Shown: positions 1 through 8,444 of the stretch, piece by piece
Layout: every line of letters starts with the position of its first letter
How positions within the stretch are numbered: position 1 is the first letter of the stretch
The notes under the pieces: model-generated
What the model was told of the DNA's origin: nothing
Database searches by the model: none
Seen by the model: only the letters and a program-made list of their open reading frames with translations
Made by a program: the position numbers and the translations under genes
Source of the DNA: SP5GCR1 sp965199685
GTDB lineage: Bacteria > Pseudomonadota > Gammaproteobacteria > Poriferisulfidales > Oxydemutatoraceae
Direction of reading: 5' to 3'
DNA: 64,000 nucleotides
NCBI GenBank assembly: GCA_965199685.1
Contig: OZ241323.1
Location: 248,001 to 312,000, forward strand

Positions 1-918
1 CGGAGAATGAGAATGTATTGCTTGCTCCAAGCGATTCAATATTTGGGTATAAGGGATAACGTTTAAGCCGGTATCTTTGGAAATTTCAATTGCGCGATTA
101 TCTATGCCTATAATAATAGCCCTTCGTTTATGGTTCAATGCTAAAATTCCGGCATGCAACCGCAAACCAATGCTATCTATGGATAAATCCGACTTTAGAA
201 GATTTTTGTAGGCATCCAAATGAGGGTTTAGTATTGTGACACGGTGCTTCCAGTCAAAGTCGCAGGTCAATTCTTCCAAATAATTCATATCGGTGTCGGA
301 TTGTGGCCAAAAGAATATTTTCCCGTAGTGATCTTTAATAATCTCAAGTATCTTTTTGTCTGTATGCTCGTTTGTATGTTTGACTTTACACAAAGTGATC
401 ACCACATTCTGCGCTTTAGTTGTAGGAATATCCTTAACTTGTTCTTTGTTTAACGACCACATCGTTGGACAGCCTGTATTGATAACATTATGGATACCAA
501 TAGAGTGTAGTTTGGCCTCCGTATAGCCATCTCGAACAGAATGAAAGAAACGTTTGCTGAGTAAATTTTTCAATAGAAATCGTGTATAGATGTCAGGTTT
601 TCTTTCATAAGTTCTCCAGCCGACACCGACTAATATAAGTTCTCCGATAGATAAGATATCTCTCAATCTTAGTTTCCATTGCTTTGAGTATGGAAAGTGC
701 ATACGAGAAGAAATCAAATTTGTGCCGGCAACAAAAACGAACTGAGGTTTTTTAGTACGCTTTCTGAATCTTTTTAAGTAGTCTTTAGTTGGTATACTAT
801 AAAAAAAATGTTGAGGGAAGAGATCGCGCAGTTCTTGTTCTACTATTTCATATATCCAAACGTCCATCAGATTGTTCGTACCGATGCTGGGAGTCCAAAT
901 AGTAGTTATTTTCTGCAT
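1..918 (-). CDS. Polysaccharide pyruvyl transferase family protein, 3' end cut by window
   Basis: An open frame reads leftward from an ATG at 918 through 306 codons and off the window edge without a stop. It starts MQKITTIWTPSIGTNNLMD and contains GVGWRTYERKPD, SVRDGYTEAKLHSIGI, NTGCPTMW and SIGLRLHAGILALNHKRRAI. This is the pattern of the polysaccharide pyruvyl transferase family (PF04230): the Ser-Val-Arg-Asp segment, the Gly-Cys-Pro segment and the Arg-Leu-His-Ala-Gly segment near the C-terminus. These enzymes add pyruvate ketals to surface sugars or act as related sugar transferases. It heads a polysaccharide island, divergent from three family-25 glycosyltransferases. Family assignment is fairly sure; the acceptor sugar is unknown. 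Confidence 0.8.
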   Translation of the reverse strand, partial: MQKITTIWTPSIGTNNLMDVWIYEIVEQELRDLFPQHFFYSIPTKDYLKRFRKRTKKPQFVFVAGTNLISSRMHFPYSKQWKLRLRDILSIGELILVGVGWRTYERKPDIYTRFLLKNLLSKRFFHSVRDGYTEAKLHSIGIHNVINTGCPTMWSLNKEQVKDIPTTKAQNVVITLCKVKHTNEHTDKKILEIIKDHYGKIFFWPQSDTDMNYLEELTCDFDWKHRVTILNPHLDAYKNLLKSDLSIDSIGLRLHAGILALNHKRRAIIIGIDNRAIEISKDTGLNVIPYTQILNRLEQAIHSHSP

Positions 919-1335
919 CTAAACATCTTATTTATAAAAAAATATGAAATTTTATTTTAAGACAAATAAATTCTTTTTATAATGCTTTAACGACAAGATT
1001 TTATTATACCTCATGGTGTATAAATTCTATTTTCCTTGACCGTTTTATCCAGTAATTTTTTATTTTCAATGTTTCTGTTATCGCTTTGTCTGCTAGGATG
1101 CCATAGGTGATAAGCAAGCATGCTATGGATCCTTTTGTGTCTGATGTCCAAATTAAGCAGGTGTATTATCAATTCAGTATCTTTAATTTTACTAATCTAA
1201 CTGGAAATCTCATCTTTGTCAAACCATCCATTGCGGTTCTATTTTTCAACAGCACCAAGCAGTGTATAATGAAAACTTAATCTCAAGTTATAGTCCCCCC
1301 AAAGCAGAGTCACCTCAGCTACAACCGCATATTGA
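919..1335. other. AT-rich intergenic region with a small repeat remnant
   Basis: No gene is seen in these 417 bases between two divergent genes. At about 1231-1256 there is a 26-base fragment ending in TTCAACAGCACC that matches the right end of the dispersed miniature repeats in this window. A TATAAT-like hexamer follows at 1265-1270, and similar TATAAT-bearing leaders precede the next two glycosyltransferases. A 6-bp inverted repeat (CCATAG / CTATGG) lies near 1109-1136. No clear ribosome binding site precedes the ATG at 1336. Confidence 0.5.
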
Positions 1336-2376
1336 ATGAATCCCTCAACTCCTATTTATATAATCAGCTTAAGTCGTGTACCTGAGCGTCGGCTATATAT
1401 GCAAAGACAGCTGGATGCTTTTGATCTAAACTATCAATTCGTAGATGCAATTGATAAGTATGAACTGGAATCCAAAGCATATCGCATGCGGATTGCTCAA
1501 CAATTAGATATTGAAGAGTCTACTTTAGAAAACAAATATGCCGCAATAATTGATTGCACGAAAACCCAAGAAAATGGTTCTGGTCAGCTCGCTAACACAT
1601 TAAGCCATATCAAAATTTATAACTTAATGGTCAAAAAGAATATTGATTGGGCGTGCATACTGGAAGACGATGCTAAGTTATTACCGACTTTTCTCGAGGT
1701 TCTTAAAACCGCCCCACAACTAGAATGGGACATACTGCTACTTGCCAGTCAACCTACCGATTTTCATTCAACTTTGATACAGAAAAAGTTCATTCAACGT
1801 ATTCGGATTTTTGATAAAGATATACTATTTTCAAGTCATCGTAAAATCAATAATGCCAATAGTCCAAAGCAAAAAGCCTACCGCACAGAACGCTTATTGG
1901 AAGAGTATGGTTTTAATTCCCATCTATACCCCAAACAGTCGGAAAGTGTTATGAGATTTATAGAAGAGCATGACATGAAATATGAGGAAATCATTAAAGA
2001 AATCATCCCTGACAAACGTCGCTTATCTTTGGTTAAGCATGAACGGTATATAAGATATAGGGTATTGCGTCAATATCTAAAGATATATACTTCTATTCAG
2101 CTTGGTGCGTTTCCCGAAAAAACTAGCCTGGAATCAATAACTGAGCATCATTGTATTGCCGAGCCGAAACATGAACCTTACACGACTACGGCCTATTTAG
2201 TAAATCAATCAGCAGCAGTGAAATGGAAACACAAAGCACTTACTCCCAACATTCTGGCAACAGATCAGATTCCTTGGAGGTTATACAAAAATAAGCAAGT
2301 GAAGCTACGCATAGTTACTTTGCCTTGTGTGCATGCTACATTTAATTATCTTGTACATAGTGCTCGTTGTCGTTAG
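1336..2376 (+). CDS. Family 25 glycosyltransferase, LPS type (copy 1)
   Basis: This 346-residue protein begins with the family signature PIYIISLSRVPERRLYMQRQ and carries CILEDDAKLLPTF around residues 118-130, where the acidic DD pair would bind metal and nucleotide sugar. The C-terminus has HHCIAEPKHEPYTTTAYLVNQ and DQIPWRLYKNKQVKLRI, as in bacterial Lgt/Lex family LPS glycosyltransferases (GT25, PF01755), which act at the inner membrane on LPS core or O-chain. It is the first of three tandem paralogues and is very close to copy 2, so a local duplication is likely. The middle region (residues about 150-240) differs most between copies and may set sugar or acceptor specificity. The sugar transferred cannot be told. 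Confidence 0.85.
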   Translation: MNPSTPIYIISLSRVPERRLYMQRQLDAFDLNYQFVDAIDKYELESKAYRMRIAQQLDIEESTLENKYAAIIDCTKTQENGSGQLANTLSHIKIYNLMVKKNIDWACILEDDAKLLPTFLEVLKTAPQLEWDILLLASQPTDFHSTLIQKKFIQRIRIFDKDILFSSHRKINNANSPKQKAYRTERLLEEYGFNSHLYPKQSESVMRFIEEHDMKYEEIIKEIIPDKRRLSLVKHERYIRYRVLRQYLKIYTSIQLGAFPEKTSLESITEHHCIAEPKHEPYTTTAYLVNQSAAVKWKHKALTPNILATDQIPWRLYKNKQVKLRIVTLPCVHATFNYLVHSARCR

Positions 2377-2390
2377 CATTAACCATGATT

Positions 2391-2610
2391 TGATGGTGCG
2401 TGGCAGTTCTACTAATGCAGAACGGTACTTTAGGACAGACAATAGAAATGTCGATTGACCTACTGGCTCAATCGGCGTGTCTCTATGGCGTATCCACCAT
2501 TTAGAACAAGCCTTAGCTTGTTCGACCTACATACCCACGTTAAAGTTCTGCACAATGTTACGCCGTTTGTTGCCGTTGCAACAAACGGCGGTTCTATTTT
2601 TCAACAGCCT
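2391..2610. repeat. Miniature repeat (MITE-like), hairpin rich
   Basis: This gap between glycosyltransferase copies holds dispersed-repeat sequence: a tactttagg segment, a hairpin CGATTGA/TCAATCG (2452-2458 with 2468-2474), a perfect hairpin GAACAAGC-CTTA-GCTTGTTC near 2505-2524, and a 13-bp perfect stem (2561-2573 with 2578-2590). It ends in TTCAACAGCCT, the right terminal sequence shared with the IS1182-like element at 14.3 kb. The left terminal sequence is not recognisable, so the copy is probably incomplete. Confidence 0.7.
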
Positions 2611-2612
2611 CA

Positions 2613-2666
2613 CATTACTACTCTGGGCTTACATACACATTTATGTATAGTACTCGTCTCAGATAG
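2613..2666 (+). pseudogene. C-terminal remnant of a family 25 glycosyltransferase
   Basis: Directly after the miniature repeat, the frame ending at the TAG at 2664-2666 reads TYTFMYSTRLR and then stops. Copy 2 of the glycosyltransferases ends SSFKYSARLR and stops. The match in sequence and position, followed by the same kind of TATAAT-bearing leader before the next gene, indicates the last codons of a lost paralogue whose body has been removed up to the repeat boundary. Confidence 0.55.
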
Positions 2667-2708
2667 CGATGTATAATAAAAGATAAATTCTAATCTTAAA
2701 TAATCACA

Positions 2709-3767
2709 ATGGTGCCCTTTTCTCCTGTTTATATTATTAACATGAAACGAAATCCTGAGCGTAGGGTCTATATGCAAAGACAGATGGATGCTCTCGGATT
2801 AGAGCATAAGTTTGTAGATGTAGATGATATTGATAAATATGAACTGGAATCTAGAACATATCGCATGCAGATTGCACAATCATTAGATATTGACGAATCT
2901 CTTATAGAAAGCAAATATGCTGCGATAGTTGACCATGCGAAAACTAAGAAAGACAAAAACTGGAAAAATGTAAAACTAAGTGGTTTTGCTACTGCATTAA
3001 GTCATATCAGAATTTATGGCTTAATGATAAAAAATGATGTTGATTGGGCATGCATATTGGAAGACGATGCTACGCTATTGCCGACTTTCCTTGAGATTCT
3101 TAAAATTGCCCCTAAATTGGAATGGGATATATTGCTACTTGCTCATTGCCCCAATAGATTTTCTAAAATACTAAAAAAACGTATTAAACATGTTCGTATG
3201 TTTAGCAAGGATTTATTATTCTTAAGTCGTCAATTAAAGAAAACTCCATCATCTCAAAAAGGAAAAGATCATCGTATAAAACGTTTGGTGAAAGAGTACG
3301 GTTTTAATTCTCATATATATTTCAAGCAATCGGAAAGTTTCGTAGATACTATCAAAGAATATGATAGTAAATACGCAGAGATTGCAAAAACGATTATGCC
3401 GGCTAATCGTCGTATCCTTATGACAGAGCATGAACGGTATAAAGAATATAAAACATTATACAGATATCTAATGCCGTATATCCATATGCATCTCGGCGCG
3501 TTACCCGAAAAAAACAGTCTAGATTTAATAACCGAGCATCACTGTATCGCCGAACCGAAATATGAACCTCGCTCGACTGCGGCCTACTTAGTAAACCAAT
3601 CAACTGCAATGAAATGGAAGCAATTAGCCCTCGCTCCCAACATTTTGGCAATAGACCAGATTCCTTGGGAGTTATACAAAAATAAGCAGGTGAAGCTACG
3701 CATAATTACTCCACCTTGTGCGATACCTACACAGAGTTCATTTAAGTATAGTGCCCGCCTTAGATAA
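2709..3767 (+). CDS. Family 25 glycosyltransferase, LPS type (copy 2)
   Basis: This 352-residue paralogue of the gene at 1336 has the same layout: SPVYIINMKRNPERRVYMQRQ at the start, CILEDDATLLPTFLEIL with the acidic pair, SHIRIYGLM, and a C-terminal HHCIAEPKYEPRSTAAYLVNQ ... DQIPWELYKNKQVKLRII. It differs from copy 1 by a short insertion after the residue-70 region (KTKKDKNWKNVKLSGFA) and by a divergent basic middle part. It belongs to GT25 (Lgt-type LPS glycosyltransferases). It has its own AT-rich leader with a TATAAT-like element at 2672-2677, so it may be transcribed separately from copy 1. The substrate is unknown. Confidence 0.85.
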   Translation: MVPFSPVYIINMKRNPERRVYMQRQMDALGLEHKFVDVDDIDKYELESRTYRMQIAQSLDIDESLIESKYAAIVDHAKTKKDKNWKNVKLSGFATALSHIRIYGLMIKNDVDWACILEDDATLLPTFLEILKIAPKLEWDILLLAHCPNRFSKILKKRIKHVRMFSKDLLFLSRQLKKTPSSQKGKDHRIKRLVKEYGFNSHIYFKQSESFVDTIKEYDSKYAEIAKTIMPANRRILMTEHERYKEYKTLYRYLMPYIHMHLGALPEKNSLDLITEHHCIAEPKYEPRSTAAYLVNQSTAMKWKQLALAPNILAIDQIPWELYKNKQVKLRIITPPCAIPTQSSFKYSARLR

Positions 3768-3812
3768 TCATTTATTATAATAAGAAATAAATTCTTAATT
3801 CAATTAATTAAA

Positions 3813-4850
3813 ATGGCAACCCTTCCTCCCATCTATGTTATCAATCTAAAACGCACCCCTGAGCGTAGATTGTCTATACAAAGACAGCTGGATGCTTTTG
3901 ATTTACACTATCAGTTTGTAGATGCGATTGATAAGTTTGATTTGGTATCGTCTCAATATCGCAGCAAGATTAGCCGCGCATTAGGTATTGATGAAGCCAA
4001 CATGGAATACAAGTATTCCCACTCCAAAGCCAATAAAGAACAAAGCCGCAACAAGCTTGGGCACCTTGCTTGTCTACTAAGTCATATTAAAACTTACAAT
4101 TTGATATTTGAAAATAACGACGATATAGCTTTTATATTGGAAGATGATGCTACATTGTTGCCGACTTTTCCCGAAGTCCTTGAAAATATATCTATGTTGG
4201 AGTGGGATATATTGATGCTTTCCAGCCATTCCAACACTATTCGTGGGGCTTTGGAAAAGTATAACGGTATCTATAGACGGATTATAAAATCCTACAATTA
4301 TGTATTGCTTATGAAATGCCGTGCTAGAAAAACATCATATATGCACGAACATATAAGTGAATTACTAGGTATATCGCCTTCTTTATATCCCGAACAATCA
4401 AAAGCTGTAATGAAAATATTAGAGAATTTTAGAAGTGAATACAAAAATATGGTTCAGCTATACAATCGCCGACAAAATCTAGTATGGTTGCTCTCTTCAA
4501 TTATGTCTGAGACGATTAAATTCTATAAAGATTTGGTAGTACATACAGGGTGTCAACTAGGCGGATTGCCTGCTAAACATAGCCGTCAAGTTATAAACGA
4601 TTATCATTGCATCGCCGAACCTGCTGAAAGACCTACTTCGGCGATGGCTTATTTGGTCAACCAAAAGGCAATAAAAAGATGGAAAGCAACGGCTATAGGT
4701 CGCAATATGTTAGCAATAGATAGCATTCCTTGGCATTTGTATCAGGATCGCCGAACAAGACTTCGTATTGTATCTCCTCCCTGCGTTGTCAGTTCTTATC
4801 ATTATCAAAAACACTCTACCCGTCAAAAATATAAGACTTTATATGTTTAG
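3813..4850 (+). CDS. Family 25 glycosyltransferase, LPS type (copy 3)
   Basis: The third tandem GT25 protein has 345 residues and starts 45 bases after copy 2. It keeps PIYVINLKRTPERRLSIQRQ, the FILEDDATLLPTFPEVL acidic motif and the C-terminal YHCIAEPAERPTSAMAYLVNQ ... DSIPWHLYQDRRTRLRIVSPPC. It is more divergent than copies 1 and 2, mainly in residues 65-80 and 150-240, so the duplication that made it is older or selection has changed its specificity. Role: transfer of a sugar to LPS or another cell-surface glycan at the inner membrane. The following gene is on the opposite strand and converges on it. Confidence 0.85.
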   Translation: MATLPPIYVINLKRTPERRLSIQRQLDAFDLHYQFVDAIDKFDLVSSQYRSKISRALGIDEANMEYKYSHSKANKEQSRNKLGHLACLLSHIKTYNLIFENNDDIAFILEDDATLLPTFPEVLENISMLEWDILMLSSHSNTIRGALEKYNGIYRRIIKSYNYVLLMKCRARKTSYMHEHISELLGISPSLYPEQSKAVMKILENFRSEYKNMVQLYNRRQNLVWLLSSIMSETIKFYKDLVVHTGCQLGGLPAKHSRQVINDYHCIAEPAERPTSAMAYLVNQKAIKRWKATAIGRNMLAIDSIPWHLYQDRRTRLRIVSPPCVVSSYHYQKHSTRQKYKTLYV

Positions 4851-4889
4851 CCTAATTTTAAGTTTCAAGGTGTTTTTTAGTATTGGATA

Positions 4890-5921
4890 TCACAGATAGC
4901 TTTTGCGGAACTTCTTTAACAGATCATTGCGAGGAATAGGCGCACCGTGGCTAGAATTCCTGTTTATAGAAAATCTCTTGCCAAGCCATCTTTCGTCTAA
5001 TGAGACAATTTTGATAGAGGGGTTTAGAAACCTTAACACATCGATAAGGCCGGAACCCGATGTATAAACCAGATTAGCCTTTGCTAAAATCAGCATGTCT
5101 ATTAAAGCATCTTTTTTTTGTTTGACACCCCTATACTCTGGGTCAATATGAAGCGCACGGTTGTCGTAGGAACGCTGAATATCTCTTGCAAAAACTCTCC
5201 CCGGGAATGTATCACGCATTTCATCAATGAACTGCGCCTGATCCGAACAGACCAAAATGCTACATTTCTTGTCCAACACAGCTTTTAAATAATTGATGTA
5301 ATCATCAAGCTTAATTCTAAATCTATTTTTATATTGCGTTTTCATGTCCTTGCAATCCGTACCACGAAAATGGACTGCCACCCAATCGCCTTTGATATGA
5401 TTAGTGAACCATTCATCCGCACATTTCCGAATATCCTCTCTTATCGGAAACTTTGATAATATCTTGTATCCATATTCCGAGCGTATATAGCAAATTGCGA
5501 GCCAAAGCATTGCACCTGCATTAAACTCTTTCGTATTCTTAAAATAGTCTTCTGAGTATTCCGACGCGTTATTAATTATCAAATCATCGGAAAACAAGTC
5601 TGACAAACCTTCTATTTTCAGATTAACCTTCATTCTTTCGCATAACCATGCTACGAGTAATAAACCCCAAAATATATGTGACATAGTTTCTAGAGTATGA
5701 CCGTTGAAGACAATGTGTTTGGTATGAATGAATTCTCTGCGGTGTGAACCAATAATATACCTGTTAATTCTCCAAAACATCTTACAGAATGTGAGTATGT
5801 ACCATACGGGTAATAACCTTTTTTGCTTATAATTGGATCTGGCGATGGATGTGTATAGACAACTGACAGCAATCAGCCTCTCCAGCTTGCATATATCCCA
5901 GAGTACTGCGACTTTCTTCAT
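4890..5921 (-). CDS. Fucosyltransferase-like glycosyltransferase (paralogue A)
   Basis: The 343-residue product has a hydrophobic stretch at about residues 75-95 (IFWGLLLVAWLCERM) and a C-terminal half with GDWVAVHFRGTD, ILVCSDQAQFIDEM, and LILAKANLVYTSGSGLIDVLRF. The HxRGTD element, then CSDQ and a Ser/Gly-rich segment, is the order seen in NodZ/FUT8-like and O-fucosyltransferase-like GT-B enzymes, where the Arg binds GDP-fucose. I infer a related glycosyltransferase; the donor is not certain. It is a paralogue of the gene at 7435-8370 on the same strand, and both lie within the LPS island, so a role in surface glycan decoration is likely. Confidence 0.6.
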   Translation of the reverse strand: MKKVAVLWDICKLERLIAVSCLYTSIARSNYKQKRLLPVWYILTFCKMFWRINRYIIGSHRREFIHTKHIVFNGHTLETMSHIFWGLLLVAWLCERMKVNLKIEGLSDLFSDDLIINNASEYSEDYFKNTKEFNAGAMLWLAICYIRSEYGYKILSKFPIREDIRKCADEWFTNHIKGDWVAVHFRGTDCKDMKTQYKNRFRIKLDDYINYLKAVLDKKCSILVCSDQAQFIDEMRDTFPGRVFARDIQRSYDNRALHIDPEYRGVKQKKDALIDMLILAKANLVYTSGSGLIDVLRFLNPSIKIVSLDERWLGKRFSINRNSSHGAPIPRNDLLKKFRKSYL

Positions 5922-6040
5922 TCTTTTATCGTTATAAAGATACGATCTTTGTCTTTTTTCAGGGTCAGAACTTAAATGAGATATGTATTATAAGTTAACC
6001 CTGTGTCTGATGCTGATAAAATCTTAAATAAACTAAATTT
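5922..6040. other. Intergenic upstream of fucosyltransferase-like gene
   Basis: AT-rich sequence containing the presumed promoter of the leftward gene at 4890-5921. No gene or clear motif is seen. Confidence 0.4.
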
Positions 6041-6226
6041 GGGGCTGTTGAAAAAGTATCCTTGAGCCGTAGGGGAGGGCTAACATGAGGCTGTTGAAAG
6101 AGTATTTCATGCACCGTAGAGGGTAATTGTCTAGTGCAGAACCACCACAACCACCCCGTCAGGCTTCGCCTGCCACCCCTCCAAAGGAGGGGAATGTACT
6201 AATGCAGATATTTTTTCAACAACCCC
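6041..6226. repeat. Composite miniature repeat, two abutting copies
   Basis: A first fragment begins GGGGCTGTTGAAAAAGTA at 6041 and ends in the palindrome half gtaggggagggctaacat. A second copy begins right there with GAGGCTGTTGAAAGAG (about 6085) and runs to TTTTTTCAACAACCCC at 6226. The second copy contains the CCCCGTCAGGC / CCCCTCCAAAGGAGGGG hairpins found in the copies at 9.3, 18.7, 30.95 and 40.2 kb. The second copy sits at exactly the same palindrome position that holds the IS1182-like element at 14.3 kb. Confidence 0.7.
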
Positions 6227-6228
6227 AT

Positions 6229-6300
6229 GTGAAGTTAAAAATAATTACTCCGTCTTGCGCAACAACTACTTATGCCTATCTCGTACATAATATTCGCCGC
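6229..6300 (+). pseudogene. C-terminal remnant of a family 25 glycosyltransferase
   Basis: Immediately after the right end of the repeat, 24 codons read VKLKIITPSCATTTYAYLV then HNIRR. The intact copies end VKLRIVTLPCVHATFNYLVHSARCR (copy 1) and VKLRIITPPC... (copy 2). The rest of the gene is missing and the stop codon is lost. This is the tail of another GT25 paralogue, cut at the repeat boundary. Confidence 0.7.
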
Positions 6301-6371
6301 CTAGCATCTCATAGCGCAGAAAGAAATTCTCATTTCAAGCAACTATGGCTAGATATTGTATACTTATTATT

Positions 6372-7409
6372 ATGACTGAGCGAATTCTGGTTTTTGGTCC
6401 TAAATGGGTGGGGGATAGTGTAATGGCGCAAAGTCTCTATGAGCGTATCAAACAACTCGACTCTGCCGCTACCATTGATGTTGTCGCCCCTAAATATCTA
6501 CACAGCTTACTAAAACGGATGCCACAGATTAAGGATACGATTTATATGCCTTTAGCACACGGACAGCTAGGTTTGAGAGAACGTAGACGGATAGGAATTA
6601 GTTTGAGAAAACGTTACAACCGAGCGATCATTTTGAAGCGTTCATTCAAAGTAGCCTTAATTCCGTGGTTTGCCAAGATCCCTGTACGTACCGGTTTCCG
6701 CGGTGAAATGCGTTATGGTTTGATCAACGATATGCGTCAACTAAATAGCGATGAAATGCCTCGCCTTGTTGACAGATTTGTGTCTTTAGGGCAGCCTAAG
6801 CAAACACCTTTACCTAAGAATATAACGCCGTCTCGTCTAATTGTTAAACCGGCCAATGCGCAGATGTGTATGGAACATTTGGGCATAGATAACGAGCTTC
6901 CTATTATGATATTGGCACCCGGAACAGCCGCTAGTCCTTCTAAACAATGGCCGGCGCGCCATTTTGCCAAACTTGCAGAACACTATGGAAACAGAGGGTA
7001 TCAAATTTGGATTTTAGGTTCTAGGAAAGATCAAGATGTTTGCCGACAAATTACGAAGACAGCTAATATACCCATCCACAATCTATGCGGCCGCACTACT
7101 TTAGAAGATTCAATTGATTTACTTGCGCAGGCAGAGAAGGTTGTATCAAACGATTCCGGCTTGATGCATATTGCTGCAGCTGTTGGATGCTCAGTGGTTG
7201 GAATTTTTGGTTCTACTCCGCCCGAGTACGCTCTTCCGATATCAGACCATGTTAGATATTCATGGGCTAATTTATCGTGTAGCCCTTGTTGGCAACGAAC
7301 CTGCCGCTACGGTCACTATCATTGTTTAACCCACATTACTCCCCAAGAGGTTATATCTGTCGTAGGGCTTCTAGGAAAGCATACCGAAAGGAGAACCAAA
7401 GCATTGTAG
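6372..7409 (+). CDS. waaF: ADP-heptose:LPS heptosyltransferase II
   Basis: The 345-residue product starts MTERILVFGPKWVGDSVMAQ, matching the N-terminus of WaaF (GP.WVGD..M.QSL), so the ATG at 6372 is preferred over one at 6345. Further family motifs are VRTGFRGEMRYGLIND, LAPGTAASPSKQWPARHFAKL, NLCGRTTLEDSIDLLAQA and VSNDSGLMHIAAAVG (nucleotide-sugar site of GT9), then FGSTPPEYALP and a Cys-containing SCSPCWQRTCRYGH. WaaF adds the second L-glycero-D-manno-heptose to the inner core of LPS at the cytoplasmic face of the inner membrane. It shows that the cell makes heptose-containing LPS core. It is followed by a convergent gene 25 bases away. Confidence 0.92.
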   Translation: MTERILVFGPKWVGDSVMAQSLYERIKQLDSAATIDVVAPKYLHSLLKRMPQIKDTIYMPLAHGQLGLRERRRIGISLRKRYNRAIILKRSFKVALIPWFAKIPVRTGFRGEMRYGLINDMRQLNSDEMPRLVDRFVSLGQPKQTPLPKNITPSRLIVKPANAQMCMEHLGIDNELPIMILAPGTAASPSKQWPARHFAKLAEHYGNRGYQIWILGSRKDQDVCRQITKTANIPIHNLCGRTTLEDSIDLLAQAEKVVSNDSGLMHIAAAVGCSVVGIFGSTPPEYALPISDHVRYSWANLSCSPCWQRTCRYGHYHCLTHITPQEVISVVGLLGKHTERRTKAL

Positions 7410-7434
7410 GCATCTCTTATAAATATAACTTTGT

Positions 7435-8370
7435 TTATGTGAGATGATCATTTCGCCAAGCCTGCAATAAAGATTCTTTGGGGATAGGAAGATAATTTGA
7501 GGCACTTCGCCTTTCCACTCTTTGGTCCAAGGAGACTATTTTGATTTTGGGGTTGAAATTTTTTACCACATCTACAAACCACGACCCTGTCGTATAAATA
7601 ACGCTGGCTTTAGCCAATATCAGAATTTCTATCAGGGCGTTACGTTTCTGCGAGTATAGATCCTTATCGCTATATTGGTTATTATCCGACCAGTGTAATG
7701 GCTTTTTGTCGGTGGAACGTTTGATTTCTCTGGAATAGCTGCGATTGGGGAATGTGCGTTTCATCTGGTCAACAAATTGCGCCTGATCCGAGCAAGCAAA
7801 AATGCTACATTGATTGTCCAAAACTTCCTTCAGCCAGGCAATGTATAGGTTTATGGACATTTTCCTTTTGTCGGATCTAGGGTGTGTATGGGCATCAGTG
7901 CCACGGTAGTGCACTGCCACCCAGTCACCTTTAATATGCGCGTTAAACCATTCATCGGCTTGGTGTTGTATATCTTGGCTGATAGATAGTTGGGAAATAA
8001 TTCCATATCCGTACTCGGGTGGCAAATCTTTTCTAGCAGCTTTTCGTGCGATACTCGCTAGATAATCGCCGGAGCTATTTAGCAAAAATTTTTTGCTCGG
8101 GTATGTCTTGTTTGGATTGCGTTGATACAAAACAGGGTTCTCAAAAAAAGTTGGATTTTCTTTAGGAAACACGAACTCAAGGGTTATGTTCATTCTTTCG
8201 CATAGCCATGCGACCCCAATTATCCCATTGAGATAATTTGCCAGCGACGGCCGTTCTATGCTTGCGACTATGTGTTGTGTATTTGATATGCCGATATATA
8301 AACGGAACAACCCTCGGACGACTTTTCGGTAGATTAAACTTAGTTTTCTTTTGTAGACGAATAAACGCAT
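7435..8370 (-). CDS. Fucosyltransferase-like glycosyltransferase (paralogue B)
   Basis: A 311-residue paralogue of the gene at 4890-5921. Shared blocks in order are GVAWLCERMNITLEF, DEWFNAHIKGDWVAVHYRGTD, YIAWLKEVLDNQCSIFACSDQAQFVDQM, TFPNRSYSREIKRS, LILAKASVIYTTGSWFVDVV and FNPKIKIVSLDQR. The HYRGTD motif corresponds to the GDP-sugar-binding HxR region of NodZ/FUT8-like enzymes. Paralogue A has an extra N-terminal segment of about 40 residues. The function as a sugar transferase for surface glycan is inferred from the motif and the LPS context; the donor (GDP-fucose is the family norm) is not proven. Confidence 0.6.
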   Translation of the reverse strand: MRLFVYKRKLSLIYRKVVRGLFRLYIGISNTQHIVASIERPSLANYLNGIIGVAWLCERMNITLEFVFPKENPTFFENPVLYQRNPNKTYPSKKFLLNSSGDYLASIARKAARKDLPPEYGYGIISQLSISQDIQHQADEWFNAHIKGDWVAVHYRGTDAHTHPRSDKRKMSINLYIAWLKEVLDNQCSIFACSDQAQFVDQMKRTFPNRSYSREIKRSTDKKPLHWSDNNQYSDKDLYSQKRNALIEILILAKASVIYTTGSWFVDVVKNFNPKIKIVSLDQRVERRSASNYLPIPKESLLQAWRNDHLT

Positions 8371-8444
8371 ATACGGCCTTTTTTGTTCCGCTTATTATAC
8401 AATGATAAGCAACGCCAAGCATATACTATCCTAGATACACACGA

